In this document: positions 23,801 through 34,585 of the stretch, piece after piece | Layout: every line of letters begins with the position of its first letter | How positions within the stretch are numbered: the stretch's first letter is position 1 | Source: Rhynchospora pubera | Lineage: Eukaryota > Streptophyta > Magnoliopsida > Poales > Cyperaceae | Direction: 5' to 3' | Length of the DNA: 64,000 nucleotides | Assembly: GCA_028095005.1 (NCBI GenBank) | Contig: CM051460.1 | Span: forward strand, 149,787,461-149,851,460 | The notes under the pieces: model-generated | Databases searched by the model: none | Told to the model about the DNA's origin: nothing | What the model saw: only the letters and a program-made list of their open reading frames with translations | Position numbers and translations under genes: made by a program

Positions 23801-25464
23801 CAGGTCAATAATGAAACGGCACTTACATTTATGTAATTCGACTGTGTTATATTTAATTAAATTACATGTGTAATAACGAAAAACTATATTAAAAATTAAT
23901 TGATGGGGGGAAATTGTAAAATAGTGATTTGACTTTCATGTAATTCACTTATTAAATCAGCCAATTAGCACAGTCACTAAAAAATTATCTTTATTCGTTT
24001 GGGGTGATGTGCAACGAAACCGACCACTGAAAAAGAAATTTTAATTTAAGCAACAAATGGCCAAATTGCACGCTTAGCTGAGTTAGCTCTAGCCTAATAT
24101 ATTAACCCGACCGATTATACATAATTAAACGTGCTATACTTGACCAAGAAGAGGACCATAAATCCATAATTTAACTACGCCGGACTTGACCCCAATTTTA
24201 TATTTTAAAAAAAAACCGCCAAATTCAATGGGTACTAAACCGAAATTTTAAATCAGAATCCAGTAACTAAGGAGAAATTGCGATCAGTGGGTCGAGAAAT
24301 AAAAATGGTTAAGATGAAAAATTTATCAAACCCCTATCCAAGTTAAGATTCAATCTTATATCAACCCAAACACGTTTAGGAAGGGTAGGCAGTTAACTAT
24401 ATTTGTTTATGATAACAATTAATGATAACGAATTCAATAGTTGTCAAAACAAAAAAAAATAATAAAACAATTTGATATGAGTGACAAAGATATGTAAAAA
24501 AAAAACATTTAGATGTGTTATGAATAAAGACCAATTTTCCATATATGAAGCGGTTTCCAAAATTTATAAAACCCTATCAAATTTATTTATTTATATAATA
24601 TTAATTGAACTGGTAAAAAGCATATACTTTTAAGTTCGATCTTGTATCAGTAAATTCTATATGATATCAATTACAATTAATAATCATGGTCAAATTAAAA
24701 TTATTTTAATGTTAACATTTCATTTATATCTTTTTCTTTTGAACAATGAGGCGATTTATTTAGAGAGTAATAATCCAATGTCGACGCATATATTTTATCT
24801 CTCTTTATTCCCAACAGAATTTAAACTCGTTTTCTCTAGAAAAACGAGGGAGTCACTAATGATATTCGATATATACTCCACGCTATGATATTCTGCTCAT
24901 ATTTAAAACTCTATTATCCATTCACTATTCACTATTTTACTTGTTTTAATGCAAATATGTAAGAAGTAGCGCATACCGTACTCATATATATCCTTAAAAA
25001 TTATAATCTATACTTAGATTCCGTTTGAATTCAAATTTGAATTTTGTATAATAAAAGTTCATACCGTTAATTTGAATCTCTATAGAGGGAAGATACCGCC
25101 GACAGGTATTAAGTAGGTCTTTATCAATTACTACAAAATGCCAGTCAATTTCTTCGGCGTCTCCCAGGTCAACCATAACTTGAAAAAAAAAATGTTAAAA
25201 GAAAGAGGCTTTCTGGTAATCCTTGCCACCAAAAGAAGAAAAACAGCCTAGCATTTATAAGAGAAAAAAAAAAACTTAACACAACCTACCGATGAATCTT
25301 GCCGCAGAAAGAACAAAAACATGTTGTTTTTTTGGGGAAAAAAAATGGTTCAACCTTGATGCAGTTAATTAAAAAAGTAATGTGGCTTTCTTTAATGAAA
25401 GTGGTGGGGGTATTTTTTCCCCTGCTTGTTTAAAAAAAAATGATAGAGCCTAATATATTAGACA
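20900..25464. other. AT-rich intergenic DNA
   Basis: This is 4.5 kb with no supportable gene. A 25-base tandem duplication, cttctaattagctatata-type, lies at about 22123-22180. The frame at 22738-23010 (minus) and similar frames are low-complexity and unrecognised. No transposon boundaries were found. Confidence 0.4.
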
Positions 25465-25834
25465 GAGAAATGCTAGAGCCCAATATATTAGACAGATGGA
25501 GTCCGTCCAATACGATCGTTTTCACGTTTTTAAATTTCAAATAACCGATCCGAACTGTTCAATATGTTCTCCATATTGAAAATTTGTAAGAAACCAATTT
25601 TTTTATTTTTTTAGTATTTTTTAAAATAGTTATTATTAGACGATCCATAATGTTTATATCATGAATTTTCAAAAATACCAAAATATAGTAAAGAATTAAA
25701 AAAAATGAAAAATTTGGTTTCTTGTAAGTTTTCAATGTATTGAATGATTCAGATTAGTCATTTGAAATTTAAAAACGTGAAAACGATCGTATTGAACGGA
25801 CCCATCCGTCCAATATTGAACACTAGCATTTCTC
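25465..25834. mobile_element. Foldback MITE, family A, rearranged copy
   Basis: The ends GAGAAATGCTAGAG and the complement of GAGAAATGCTAGTG match the family A terminus. The arms cgtccaatacgatcgttttc and its mirror near 25780 are complementary around an A/T core. No TSD is found. The left end is partly duplicated: tagagccYaatatattaga occurs at 25445 and again at about 25474, which may explain the missing TSD. Confidence 0.72.
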
Positions 25835-25886
25835 AGCTCATAAAAGAAAATGAAAAAAAAAATCAAGGAAAGGCCCTTCTAAAGAA

Positions 25887-25901
25887 CCCCCCCCCCCCCC
25901 C
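25887..25901. repeat. C15 homopolymer
   Basis: Fifteen consecutive C residues, followed by cggaggccccacccc. Long C runs are rare in plant DNA and prone to length error in sequencing. Confidence 0.85.
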
Positions 25902-26143
25902 GGAGGCCCCACCCCACAAAAAGAAATAAGATAAAAATATATTTTTCGAACAGGGAAAAAGATTCGATCAGGTCCCTCTCGATTCCGCGTAAACAAAATT
26001 TGTAACACTTGACGAGACTACAGTGTTTTATAATTTGACTGATGCATGTTCTTCAACAAACAATTGACTGCCTGAAAAATTGGATGCTGCTCAAGCTTTT
26101 TGAACCAATTGACTGCCTGAAATATTTGACTAGTGCATCTGCC

Positions 26144-27052
26144 TGAAAAAGGCACTTTTACTGTAAAATCCTTTTATGATTTCCTAAATCATAGAGGAGT
26201 CATTTGCAACCTTAATGAAAGTGTGTGGACTTTAAAAATTCCTCTAAAGGTCAAGCTTTTCTTATGGTTAGCACTAAACAACAAAATCTTAACAGGTGAT
26301 AATTTACAAAAGAGGGGCATGGTAGGACCCTCTAAATGTGTTTTCTGCCAAGATGCTGAAACGGTTAACCACCTTTTTGTTAACTGTGTTGCCATGCAAG
26401 ATTTCTAGTCAGGGTTTAATCTCTTTAATGATAGGGGAATTTTTCTTAGTTGTTGTTCTCTTAATGATATCTGGAATAGTTGCAATAAGCTGCACCTTAA
26501 AGATAGAGTTTTTGCCAAAACTCTGGTGGCAGCTATTAGCTGGAGTAGGTGGTCCGATAGGAATAACATTATTTTTGATGAGAATAAAGGCAAGTCCATG
26601 CTTAGTACAACTCTTAATGCTCTTAATCTTTTTCATTACTGGACAGGCACAAGTACAGGTATGGAAGTAAGTTACAGAAGTCTTGCTGAACTCCAAGCGG
26701 CAGCAAGGAACAGTGAAGCTGGCACAAGTGAAGGTCATGTTACTGATGCTACCTCCTCTGCACATAACTAATCTGTTTTGTGTTAGCTGTGCACTCACTT
26801 TTTACCTTGTTACTTGTGGTCTAATTTTTTGTTACGCCATCATAGAGGATGGTTTATTTTGTGTATTTTGGTGATTTGGAGCACTTTTATTTAGCCTGGA
26901 ATGTGGTCTCTTAGTTGGAAGGGATGCATTCGCTGGGTCTGTAATAGAATAAGAATCTCTGCTTAACAGAGATTCTTCTAGGTTTGTTTGACTTTGACTT
27001 GCTTAAATGAAGTTGGTAACCCTGCTTGGGTTGCTTTTATATCAAAAAAAAA
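26144..27052 (+). mobile_element. 5'-truncated L1-type LINE
   Basis: A 909-bp insertion flanked by a 12-bp TSD, agtgcatcYgcc, at 26132-26143 and 27053-27064 (one mismatch). It ends in a run of ten A. It starts within the coding region of ORF2 and keeps the C-terminal part, a 3' untranslated region and an 11-bp-stem hairpin at 26951-26977. The length, poly(A) and TSD show target-primed reverse transcription with 5' truncation. Confidence 0.9.
26145..26771 (+). pseudogene. LINE ORF2 C-terminus, zf-RVT domain
   Basis: The frame reads EKGTFTVKSFYDFL at the LINE 5' end and continues to TAA at 26769-26771. It contains the reverse-transcriptase zinc-binding motif CVFC-x7-H-x4-C at about 26338-26390 and the typical plant L1 string VWTLKIPLKVKLFLWLA. 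One in-frame TAG at 26406-26408 interrupts an otherwise open frame. The reverse transcriptase and endonuclease are absent because of 5' truncation. It is non-functional. Confidence 0.85.
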
Positions 27053-27064
27053 AGTGCATCCGCC

Positions 27065-27702
27065 GATGTCTCGAAACGATTTGTGCTCCTGTGTTTTTTT
27101 TTTTTTTCTTTTCTTTCAATAATGCTCCTATATAAATTGAACAAGAAACCCTTTTGAATCTACCTATGTTACGGTCTACGTCGGTCAGGGTCGTTTCTCG
27201 CGTGTTTCCTCAAAATTCATTACGAAAAAAGAGCACGCGGGATGCTTGATAATATATATATATATATGTATATCATGTTTTAAAAGAGCAAATAGATCGG
27301 ATGCAAATAAATCATAATTATATCATATATATATCCACTTTCAATTTTAGAATACGGATGGAATATAAATTAACGAATACAAATACCAGCTAGTACGATA
27401 TAAGTATTTAAATATTAAACTTGAATTATCACTTGTGTCATGAAAAATGCGCATAATTTTCATACTGTGCGTATATTTACAAGATTAACAGAATAGTATT
27501 TTTCATAATGTATTAAAAAATTATATATTTACTAATATAATCCACTACCTAATTATTAGCCAAATAAAATAAGAAATGATCCATTTTAATTGGGTGAAAT
27601 ATACGTAAGTGTAATTCAATATTAAATTAAACTTTATTAATTAGATTAATAATTAATTTGCATATTACACTCCAAAGTCTAAAATTTATATTTGTTTTTT
27701 CA

Positions 27703-27739
<37 letters not shown>

Positions 27740-28450
27740 CACATCCATATTGCAGATGTTCAAATATGGATTCAAATACAACAGATAACATCTCATACAA
27801 ATGCACCGTTGCTTTCAATGCTAACGGATGAGAAACAAGCGCTTTCCAAAACCAAAAGATCTATGTAGAATAAATAATAACTAAATTAGTTCCGAGTTTG
27901 CCACGAATTATCTGATCTTTAATTCTTATAACTGTCAAGGTGGCACCAATATGCTAAGGCGCCTTAATTATATGGTAATAGAACAGTAGGTTAGGTTCCT
28001 TTCCAATTTATAACATAATCATTTGGACAATTCGAAATCGACAATCTGCATCTTTCATATTTCTATACCGATCAACCGACTATTAATTACATTTATAAAT
28101 ATGATGATTGTCTATTACTTACGCTAACCAGAATTTTGGGAGGTTCGGGTTAATTTAACCTTAATTTTCTTCTGATGACGTCAAAATAATTGTCTTATTT
28201 GACAAACTTATAGAGGTGATTCAACTTTACACAACTTGCTAATTATTTTCTTTGACTATTACTATTTTTTTTAAAAAAAAAAAAAGAATAGATGCAAGCT
28301 TCCCACCATACGAAATTTAAATATCTACAGAAAATCTCTAGTTGGATTTCCAACAACCAACCTCTCTTCAAGATGTGTTATCCTCTGACACTAGACCACC
28401 AAAGGCTAGTTCTTAAACAGTACTAATTTATAATTTCTATTGAATTATTG
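27065..28450. other. AT-rich intergenic DNA with microsatellites
   Basis: No gene is visible. (AT)n occurs at about 27252-27268, and an (AT)n-(AC)n compound microsatellite occurs at about 27703-27743. An A/T-only run lies near 28262-28286. Confidence 0.5.
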
Positions 28451-28458
28451 TTTAATAC

Positions 28459-28641
28459 CAAGCTTTTAAAAAACTCCGTTTTTTCCGTTTTATCGTCGTT
28501 TTATCTTAGTTTTGATTCATACCGTACTACCTTTTTATCCGTTTTATCACCGCATAAACCGTTTTTTTACCGTTTTATAACCGATAAACGCTAAATCACC
28601 ACCCAACCGTCAAACCGCATAAATCGCATTTTAAAACCTTG
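28459..28641. mobile_element. 182-bp MITE, family D, copy 1 (8-bp TSD)
   Basis: The ends CAAGCTTTTAAAA and the complement of CAAGGTTTTAAAA carry a perfect 8-bp TSD, tttaatac, at 28451-28458 and 28642-28649. The interior repeats short ccgttttatc-type strings. An inverted copy of the same family and length lies at 59437. The 8-bp TSD suggests a hAT-like origin. Confidence 0.82.
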
Positions 28642-29149
28642 TTTAATACATATGGTGAAAAAAAAACAAAGAAATAAAAAAATTCCATCATAAAGGTTTT
28701 TAATTTATAACAACACAGACGTCACTTCTAATTTTTAAATCAACTTCATCAATAAGGACTTCTTTTTTTATTGCGAAATTTTTTTCATGCCATTACGGAC
28801 TAACCATGCTATACAGAAAGGCAAAAGAGTTTGCCGCCTCATTTTAATAAATTATGCACCCTTCTGATATAATGCACTGATGATTAATTAATTTCAAATC
28901 GCTTCAAAGTTATAATTCAAATGAAAGTTTGGTCAGAATATGGTTCTTCGTTTTGTTATATTTAAAGACAATGGATGGTTCCTCGTAATTACAAAAGGTT
29001 TATTTATTTTATTTTTTTTGTTAAATAGTTGACCAGTCAGCTTTTTTAAATTTTGTGCTACATAAAAGATTTTCTTCTGGCATGAAATTATAAATTTCTT
29101 GTGAGGTAAACAATTCCATAGGATTTGTAGCTATAGCTATGTTTAGGAT

Positions 29150-29233
29150 GATAATCAATTTTTTTTTATTATTATTTTTTATTTCCCTTTGGCAGCCTCT
29201 GTCAAAGTTTAAAAAAAAAAGATAATCAATTTT
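29150..29233 (+). mobile_element. 58-bp LINE-like tail with 13-bp TSD
   Basis: The TSD gataatcaatttt at 29150-29162 and 29221-29233 encloses a 58-base insert that ends in ten A. Before the A run lies a small hairpin-forming string, ctttggcag..ctgtcaaag. This fits an extremely 5'-truncated LINE copy on the plus strand. Confidence 0.75.
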
Positions 29234-29288
29234 ATTGCATAAATTAATTGTGCAATTCTATGCCCCAATGTAACCTTCAAAGGACAAC

Positions 29289-29545
29289 TCGGCTTCGTTT
29301 GACCCATATTACAGTTTGGATGAAAGTGATCAAAGATGATCCCGATCTGGACCCTAGAGCAGAGAGAAGGAAGACTTGCGTGACCATCTTTGATCACTTC
29401 TTCTCTCAACGTTTGGATAATTTGAGAAGAAGGTAGGAAAAAGAAGAAATAAATTATAAACAATCCAAACTCTTTACAAAGTTACACACTTTCCAATACT
29501 TCTTCCCACTTCTTTCTTTTTTTCCTTCTTCCCACACCTATCCAT
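29289..29545. mobile_element. Degenerate family B MITE with internal hairpin
   Basis: A left-end-like string (cttcgtttga) and a family B right half (aactctttacaaagttacac, then cacacctatcc) are present, but the terminal GCACCC is lost. Between them agtgatcaaagatgatc (about 29325) and its near-complement gaccatctttgatcactt (about 29382) form a 17-bp stem not seen in the other family members. Confidence 0.6.
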
Positions 29546-29671
29546 GAAAGCTATAGTCTATATATTCCATAACAGTAAACATAGCTATTTTTTTGTATAA
29601 AGTGGAAATATTTAAATCCTTGCTACTGATAAAGACACCAAATCAAGAGTGTAAACAATTAGTTTACTATT

Positions 29672-31318
29672 CGGGGGTGATAAGGATCATCCCCGATATT
29701 TCTCATCCCCATCATCCCCACGCGTTTTCTCTATTTTTGGCTCTACGCGTTTTCTATTTCTGGAAATTACTCTGTTTCCCTCCCTGCCGTGTACGCTCGT
29801 CCCAGCCCTCCCACGTACGCTCTCCTGCGGCGTACGCTCGCCCCCCTCCCACCCTCCCGCGTACGCTCCCCAACCCCCACCCTTCCGCGTTCGCCCCCCT
29901 TCCCCCACCCTCTGATAATATCATACTCTCACACACACAATATATATTGATTATAAATATTGAGGTTAACATATTTAACTGTTGAAGTTAATATATATAA
30001 CTGTTGAAGTTAATATATATGCCAACTTCAACAATTTAAATATGCTCACTTCCAATATTACCTTCAACATTTAAATATGTCAAGTTCAACAATTATATAT
30101 ACTAACTTCAACAGTTATATATATTAACTTCAACAGTTACATATATAACATATTACTTGCATATATAACTTCAATATATAACTTCAGCAGTTACACATAT
30201 TAACTTCAACAGTTATATATATTAACTTCAACAGTTACATATATAACATATTATACAACAGTTACATATATAACTTCAATAGCTACATATATAACTTCAA
30301 CAGTTATATATATTAACTTCAACAGTTATATATATTAAATTCAACAGTTACATATATAACATATTATACAACAGTTACATATATAACTTCAATAGCTACA
30401 TATATAACTTCAACAGTTATATATATTAACTTCAACAGTTACATATATTAACTTCAACATTTAAACTGGATATCTCTGGAATGATTCATCTTCTCTTCGT
30501 TGATTCATCTTTTCTTCTCCGATTGATCTTGTCTTCTCTGATTTCTCCTCTTCTTCGATTCATCTTCTGTACTCTGATTGGTCTGCTCTTCTCTGCAATT
30601 GCTATCGTCTTCTCCGATCCTTAATCTGCAATTGTGTTCTCCGATTGCTCTCTTCTTCTTTGTTTCCTGTTGCCTTTTCTTTGTAATACCTCGTCGTTTG
30701 ACCGTCTTTGAATATAGTTCAAAGAATTAAAATAATGGGCTGAGCTTATAACTTTCTACCGCCTATGCACATTCCTAGTTACATGTTGCACCGAACAAAA
30801 AAAATAATGATAACAAATTATATAAAATGTCCATCCTCGTTAGTCTCTCTTGCTCCCTTTGTTTATTTTTCAAATTGTTGAAGTTAATATATATAACTGT
30901 TGAAATTATATGTGTAACCGTTGAAGTTATATATGTTATATATGTAACTGTTGAAATTAATATATATAACTGTTGAAGTTATATGTGTAATTGTTGAAGT
31001 TATTTATGTAGCTGTTGTAGTATCCAACCTCATTGACACTAGAATTCGTACTTCTCGCAGCGTACGCTGGAGACAAGAGGGAGGGGAGGGTTGGGGGATA
31101 GCATACGCGGGAGGGAGGAGGGCGAGGGGAGGAGGAAGGGAGGAGGGTTGGAGGCACAGCGTACGCAGGAGGAGGAGGGGGAGGGAGGGGGGAGGAGTTA
31201 GTTCACGCGGGAGAGGGGAGACACAACGTACGCGGAAGGAGAGCCACGCGTTTTCTCTTTCTGAAAATCAGGGATGATGGGGATGATATAATCTCTGGGA
31301 TGGTCCTAAGCAATTCCG
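29672..31318. mobile_element. 1.65-kb foldback Mutator-like element with satellite core
   Basis: A perfect 10-bp TSD, gtttactatt, lies at 29662-29671 and 31319-31328. The inverted ends share GGAYCATCCC and then TCATCCCCATCATCCC, followed by acgcgttttctct on both arms. Next come mirror-image GC-rich arms with repeated cgtacgc motifs (about 29790-29905, C-rich; about 31060-31250, G-rich). Inside these is a satellite built on aacttcaacagttatatat (29985-30465, and inverted at 30870-31020). A pyrimidine-rich centre with ttctccgattgatctt-like repeats spans 30470-30680. It contains no transposase or credible ORF. Confidence 0.88.
29985..30465. repeat. Satellite of ~21-bp units with 113-bp higher-order period
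   Basis: The array is made of aacttcaacagttatatat-type units. The longer string beginning atataacatattatacaac occurs at 30241 and again at 30354, a 113-bp higher-order repeat. The first units at 29985-30020 are in the opposite orientation, as are those at 30870-31020. Confidence 0.82.
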
Positions 31319-31328
31319 GTTTACTATT

Positions 31329-32254
31329 GCGTCTTTAATCATTATAATCGTTTAAATCTTATTTGATTAATGACTAGATGTGAATCATCATATAAGTTTA
31401 TTGACTCTTCATTCTAAATGAAAATAAAATTATTGCTTAATTGAAAAATATTTTCCATAATGCAGCTGGTAGAATCTCTGTGTCAGTGATTTGGTTCTCT
31501 TTCCAAAATTTCTTCGACAGATCCCAAGTTTATTTGATACTCTTTTTTTAAAATTCCATGAGTTGATACGCCTCACTCCTCGGATGCGTAGGTGGCAAAA
31601 AGGTAAAGGCGCCCTAGCCACGAGGGAGTAAGATATTATTACGACAGAAAAGAAAATTTAATAATTAATAATAACAATATTTTCAGATGGCATATATTAA
31701 ATTACTAGACATTTATATTGTTTGCGGGCATTGTTTTCCAGACAAATAGGCATATAAAATGTTTCATATTAGTATTATTTGTAAATTAAATGAATACACG
31801 ATACATTTTGGCCTCGTTATTAATTTGTATAATTTCCATTTTATCACCTTTAAAAACTACTGGCACAAGATGCCCTCATATGTGGGCAAATAAAGAAACA
31901 AAATAATGTTAGACATTAAAAATATATTTCTTAATTTACCAGCGATACAAATAGATGTGTTATTCAATTTATTTCTATATTAGATGGAAAACCAATCAAT
32001 AATGTTGTTTCGGCTGGCGATTGATATCCAACTACAGATCAAACAGATCGAACAGTAGAAACCCTTGTTTACACTCTAGACCTAGCATCTAACACTTCTT
32101 CGCATGCGTGCGTTTATAAGTAGTATATATATAGATTAACAGTATTTAGAGAGGTATAATTAAAGTTTATAAGAGAAGGGGCAATGAATAAATCACCATA
32201 CCAACCCTACTCATGTGTTAAGAGGAAGTATTAAATTTATTTAACCTCTAAATA
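31329..32254. other. AT-rich intergenic DNA
   Basis: Nothing coding was recognised. The minus-strand frame at 31430-31621 has no family resemblance. No element boundaries were found. Confidence 0.4.
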
Positions 32255-32346
32255 GGGTTAATCCACCCGTTCAACCGGTTGGATCGATTAAATCGCGAAC
32301 CAGTAGCTGCAACGGTTTAATGACCGGTTCAGCTTTGAAAACACTA
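32255..32346. repeat. GGTT/AACC-rich dispersed-type repeat
   Basis: The stretch holds cgttcaaccggttggatcg and ccggttcagctttgaaaac, short inverted AACCGGTT-type motifs resembling a plant dispersed repeat I recall. No TSD was defined. It directly precedes the 32357 element. Confidence 0.4.
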
Positions 32347-32356
32347 GAAAAAGAAA

Positions 32357-33040
32357 GGGTGATTTAGACTTATACCACTGCAAATATTTGAAATTAGAAA
32401 TATGTCATCACTAAATGACAAATTATTTTTATGCCACTGTAAAATTATAGAAATTAGTTTTATGCCATCCGAAATTCATATGACAATTTTATCCTTTTAA
32501 ATATGACACTATAAAACTAAAAAAATTATGATATGCCATCACAAAAGATATAATTGATTTTATACCATTATAAATCAATAACAATTAGTTTTATACCACT
32601 GCAAAATTATAAAATTATTCTATGCTGAATACATAAAAAAATTTATCACGGAAAAAATAAAATTTCATTTTGGATGAATACATAAAATTATGTGATATTG
32701 TGCAGGAGAAAATAATAATAAATTTCAAATTCCACATATGCCACATGTTATATGAGTAACATACGACATATAATCATGCCAATAATTATTAAATTTCAAC
32801 ATCTTCGGCGCCGTCTGTTTTTTTTAATTTAGGGTTTGTATTAATGAGGGGTAATTTAGTCATTAAAAATAAAGAATGACAATTTTGGTAATGACATTTT
32901 TAGAATTTAGTATGTTTTTAGAGAAGTAGTGGCATAAAACTAATTTTAGCAATTCTATGATGGCAGAAATTTAATTAGCAATTTAAAAATGGCATTTTTC
33001 TAATTGACAAAATTTACAGTGGCATAAAACTAATTATCTC
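32357..33040. mobile_element. 684-bp foldback Mutator-like element with tandem arms
   Basis: A perfect 9-bp TSD, aaaaagaaa, lies at 32348-32356 and 33041-33049. The terminal 24 bases of the two ends match at 17 positions in inverted orientation. Both arms consist of imperfect repeats of the unit ttagttttatRccactg, in opposite directions. It is AT-rich and has no ORF. Confidence 0.8.
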
Positions 33041-34585
33041 AAAAAGAAAAGGACGTAAATTAATTATTTCCAAGTGAGCGTTCTACCTCGAGTCAATGAA
33101 TCATCCAATAAATTGTGTTCAATTAAAGCCGAGCTATATAAATTGCAAAGACCCATATAATAGAGAAAATAGATGAGTAATTAACTTAATCAAACGGTTT
33201 TTCCTTTATTCACACAACGACGTACAATGATAAAACAGTTAGGCCCTGATCGGAAACACAAACAAGCACGAAAAGAAAAGAAAAGAAAAGAAAAGAAAAG
33301 AAATCTGACGCGAAATCGTTTCCGGCGATCGGCGGTGGTCGGAGGAAATCGCGAGAGTTCAATCGCTCACCGGAGAAAGAGAAGATCCAACGGCCGAAAC
33401 GAATTCTCGCCAAATTTCTTGGTTTATGAGCGGAATTCACGGAGCCAAAATTTTCTCGCCGACTCTCGCGAAATGAACTCTCGCACACCTCCTTCCTCGG
33501 TTCCGATCAGAAGATTTGGGAAAGAGAAAATTCCATTTCCGATTCTCACGCTAAATTTATGGTTTCCGATCACAGCCTTACAGAACATGAAGGGAAACAA
33601 AAATCATCACTCATGGAAACATTAACAGCGACAACAAAAAATGAGGAGAATTAATGAAGTAGGTGGTTAAATTAATTTGGAAGAAGATCTTTGCTCCACA
33701 GTACATTGAAAATAAACAATCACACTTGTATGCTGTATGTATATATTAATATATATCATCTAAGTAATTAATGCTGCTGAAATTAGAACTCGTACGTGGC
33801 GTTTAGTTTTGATGTGAGAGGAAACCGTAGAATTTGTCGGCTTCTATGCACTAATTTTTCGTACTGAAACGACCTGCAACATGATTTGTTGATAATTTAT
33901 TTAGGGCCAAAATGCTGTCCTTCCATAGTTACGTATATATGCTTTCGATAAAAATTTGATTTTATTATTTTCTTCTACTCTCTATCTTCTTTATTCTTCT
34001 TCTTCTTCTTTATAAATTTATTCTCTAAACCTTCTTTTTATATTAAATACCTTTTTTTATTCACTAAAAAGTTAATGGGGCTCGATCTCGATCCTAATTT
34101 TATTCAAAAAAAAATCCCATCTGAGATAATCGCCAAGAGAAAATTCTCGGGAAAAATTGAATATAAGCTTAAAACTTATGCAATAAAAATAAATAAAATC
34201 TCAGAGCATCATTCAGAGAAAAGAAAAATAACAAGTAATTAGGACCCAGTAGTGCGTACTTTTTTTTTTTTTTAAACTAAGAAACTCAAGAAGGTATTCC
34301 AAAATATTAGACTAGACAAACAAAACTGAGTCACCATAAGTGACTCTATAGAGCAACAAACAATCCAAACAAAGTAAAAGTAAAAAAAGCTATCTATCCC
34401 TTCCCCAAAATAAACCCAAAATTCAAACAGTAATCTGCTAAAATAAAATTCAACCCAATAAACTTCACACGAACAACATTATGCTACAATTAATCAAGCA
34501 GATCTTCATCCGAAACACTCTTAAAAGCAATACACCTTAAGTGAAAAGGTCGTAGGTTCGAAACTCGGTTTCATAGACTTTTAAT
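33041..34585. other. Intergenic DNA with a GC-richer island
   Basis: An (AAAAG)n microsatellite lies at about 33270-33301. The following 33300-33560 is GC-richer than its surroundings and is open on both strands (132 codons plus, 92 codons minus), but neither frame resembles a known protein. A T-run at 34259-34274 could be the end of a minus-strand retro-insertion, but no matching TSD was found. Confidence 0.4.

Noticed and set aside
28262..28286. Poly(A) retro-insertion at an A/T run
   Set aside because: No flanking direct repeat was found.
29687..29972. Proline- and glycine-rich frames on both strands
   Set aside because: They come from the GC-rich inverted arm of the 29672 element.
33210..33625. 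Overlapping 132- and 92-codon frames
   Set aside because: Both strands are open because of GC-rich composition; neither is recognisable.
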